Source: ATM1 sp003577165
GTDB taxonomy: Bacteria > Armatimonadota > Fimbriimonadia > Fimbriimonadales > ATM1
NCBI GenBank assembly: GCA_030263715.1
Contig: SZPM01000016.1
Span: 1 to 56,893 of the forward strand
Direction: 5' to 3'
DNA length: 56,893 bases
A model generated the notes under the pieces. The model was not told where the DNA came from. It saw only the letters and a program-made list of their open reading frames with translations, and searched no databases. Positions 55,286 to 56,893 of this stretch are shown one piece after another (positions within the stretch are counted from its first letter, which is position 1; the number at the start of each line of letters is the position of its first letter). The position numbers and the translations under genes are program-made.

Positions 55286-56893
55286 ATGAAAGTCACCGTC
55301 TTCGGCGGCGTCTGCGAAATCGGCGGTAACAAGATCCTCGTCGAAGACGGCGGTTCGGCCCTGTTGCTGGATTTCGGGCTCCCGATGGGGCGCTTCAACT
55401 CGTTCTTCGACGAGTTCGTTAGGCCCCGCACCTCGAATCATCTCCTCGACGTCGCACGGCTCGGGCTCGTGCCCGAGATTGACGGCATTTACCGAAACGA
55501 CATGCTGGCCAACGCGGTCCGGTGGCACGCCGCGTCGTCGATGGGGGTCCCCCCCGAAGCCGAACGCATGTATCGGCTCGACTGCGCGAACTACGACGAT
55601 CACATCGCTTCGTCGGGATCGCCCCGCGTCCAGGCCGTTCTTCTCACGCACGCCCACGCAGACCACTACGGCCAGATCGGTTACTTAGACCAACGCATTC
55701 CGATCGTCTGCTCGCCCGTCACGCGGATCCTTTGCGAGGCGATTCAGGCGGTGTCGCCGGCATCACCGGACTCCGAGATTTATGAGGTTCGGGCCAAGTC
55801 GGTCGGAACCTCGAGCGACCGAGCGACATTTCCGGAGGCCCCATCGAGGGTCAACGACCGAGACCCGCAGGTGCGGCCGTACCAACTCTTGGACGCCCAC
55901 GCGCCAACGCAGATCGGCGCCTTCTCCGTCGAGGCCATCCCCGTAGACCACAGCCTCGCCGGCTGCTGCGCATTCCTAATTCGCGGGCCGTCCGGCAGGA
56001 CTCTCTTCTACACCGGCGACGTTCGCTTCCATGGCCTCTACAGCCTCGGGCCAAACAGCATCTCGGAGCGCCTCCGCGGGCGCACCACCGATCTCAGACC
56101 GGACATCCTCATCACCGAGGGCACTCGCATTACCGAAGCGACCACCGACGATGAGAGCGACGTCAGGCGAAGACTCCACGAGGTGGTCTCCTCCACTCCA
56201 GGGCTTGCGATCGTGGACTGGGCCTGGAAGGACACGGCCCGATTTCAGACGGTCGCCTCCGTCGCGAAGGAAACGGGCCGCATCCTCTGCGCAAATCCGA
56301 AACTCCTGGCCCTTTGGTCAACCCTGTCCGCGCATGATCCGAACGAGTTTCCGCCGCTTGACACGCTCGGAGACATTCGCGCCTACCTCGAACGCAGCGA
56401 CACACTCACATACTCCCCTGCGGACTACCAGGCGTCGCCGCACAAACTCGGGCCGTTCCTCCGCTGGGATTTGGACGATAAAGAACTGGCACGGCGTGCG
56501 TGGGAGTCACGCAACTCTGGCGGCCTGATCGGCTGTTCCCAACTTGAATACCTCACGAACGCCGTTCGCGCGTATGACATCGCAAGAGATCCGAGTAAGT
56601 ACATCCTGCAAGCTGGCTACTTCGACATTCAGGAACTGATCGACATCGACCCCCCACCCGGCAGCGTCTACGTGCGGGCAGCGACGGAGCCGTTCTCCGA
56701 CGAGATGCGCCTCGACGAAGCGAAGTTGAAAAACTGGCTTCAACGCTTTGGCGTGATCGCCTCGGACGAGCAGTTCCCCAGAACGCACGTGTCGGGTCAC
56801 GCGTCGGGCACAGACCTCCTTGAATGGATTCGTGAGATGCGGCCCTCGAACGTCGTTCCAGTCCACACGGAGCATCCTGAAGTCTTCACCAAC
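55286..56893 (+). CDS. RNase J-like metallo-beta-lactamase-fold nuclease (3' end cut)
   Basis: At least 536 residues of a metallo-beta-lactamase/beta-CASP-type nuclease; the stop is beyond the window. VFGGVCEIGGNKILVEDGGSALLLDFG opens the fold, LLTHAHADHYGQIGYL is the HxHxDH metal motif, IPVDHSLAGCCAFLI and LFYTGDVRFHG are later metal-site strands, and the C-terminal part has HVSGHASGTDLLEWI and the VPVHTEHPEVF end typical of RNase J-type enzymes. It differs from canonical RNase J in the long segment between the first strand and the metal motif (DEFVRPRTSNHLLDVARLGLVP), as seen in a less-studied branch. It probably processes RNA. Confidence 0.85.
   Translation, partial: MKVTVFGGVCEIGGNKILVEDGGSALLLDFGLPMGRFNSFFDEFVRPRTSNHLLDVARLGLVPEIDGIYRNDMLANAVRWHAASSMGVPPEAERMYRLDCANYDDHIASSGSPRVQAVLLTHAHADHYGQIGYLDQRIPIVCSPVTRILCEAIQAVSPASPDSEIYEVRAKSVGTSSDRATFPEAPSRVNDRDPQVRPYQLLDAHAPTQIGAFSVEAIPVDHSLAGCCAFLIRGPSGRTLFYTGDVRFHGLYSLGPNSISERLRGRTTDLRPDILITEGTRITEATTDDESDVRRRLHEVVSSTPGLAIVDWAWKDTARFQTVASVAKETGRILCANPKLLALWSTLSAHDPNEFPPLDTLGDIRAYLERSDTLTYSPADYQASPHKLGPFLRWDLDDKELARRAWESRNSGGLIGCSQLEYLTNAVRAYDIARDPSKYILQAGYFDIQELIDIDPPPGSVYVRAATEPFSDEMRLDEAKLKNWLQRFGVIASDEQFPRTHVSGHASGTDLLEWIREMRPSNVVPVHTEHPEVFTN

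Noticed and set aside
1..56893. CRISPR arrays, insertion sequences, integrases, attachment sites
   Set aside because: No spaced direct repeats, transposase or integrase motifs, or tRNA-flanked repeats were seen.

Overview
This window of about 56.9 kb is compact, GC-rich bacterial chromosome with about 50 protein genes. It shows no mobile elements, CRISPR array, prophage, rRNA or recognisable tRNA. The gene content fits a free-living respiring heterotroph: cobalamin-dependent methionine synthase, menaquinone made through futalosine (MqnC), complex I subunits, a 2-oxoacid dehydrogenase complex, SelB and MgtE. The prepilin-like protein with an N-terminal methylation motif and a C-terminal aspartate-containing motif before HVKSL, the zinc metalloprotease, the GH172 protein and the DUF2089/DUF4097 pair suggest Armatimonadota (Fimbriimonadia-like) or a related lineage. 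That placement is inference from gene content only.

Layout. 1-1250: a minus-strand signalling pair (HDOD protein, CheD homologue without its catalytic cysteine) and a small divergent gene. 1324-8127: metH, a large secreted TPR protein and an orphan pstB. 8124-9275: sucC. 9316-10401: aroC. 10348-15311: a minus-strand run folP, rplY, a degenerate asparagine synthetase homologue, an ArsR-type regulator, a lipoprotein hydrolase and nth. 15336-16966: DUF2089 and DUF4097. 17017-24558: trmFO, an FAD oxidoreductase, a VOC protein, a prepilin-like gene coupled to an amidohydrolase, and a large zinc metalloprotease. 24657-33624: galE, a nuoB-nuoI-type II secretion F-lipoprotein-like run, then E1 alpha, E1 beta, E2 and proS. 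33632-38728: an ABC-2 permease, an ECF sigma factor with a fused anti-sigma/DUF4349 protein, mgtE and mqnC. 38746-42390: small unknown and secreted proteins and a flavin reductase. 42439-49989: smc, ahcY, an O-antigen ligase-like protein, PII and a glycosyltransferase. 49970-56893: an acyltransferase coupled to selB, a GH172 protein, a glycosylasparaginase-family protein, an intergenic region with a candidate structured RNA, and an RNase J-like nuclease cut by the window end.

The main sequence-level observation is transcriptional. At least twelve genes have a -10-like hexamer (CATAAT, TAAACT, TAGAAT and similar) ending 6-8 bases before the start codon and no Shine-Dalgarno sequence, which implies leaderless mRNAs. 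Genes with a clear GGAGG-type site instead have the hexamer 30-50 bases upstream. This rule was used to choose several GTG or TTG starts.

The best candidates for new biology are the CheD homologue lacking catalytic Cys and Thr next to HDOD, the asparagine synthetase homologue with altered nucleophile and ATP-site motifs, the zinc-less anti-sigma/DUF4349 protein, the structured RNA at 55036-55140, and the leaderless promoter architecture itself. I did not see a complete new multi-gene defence or mobile system.
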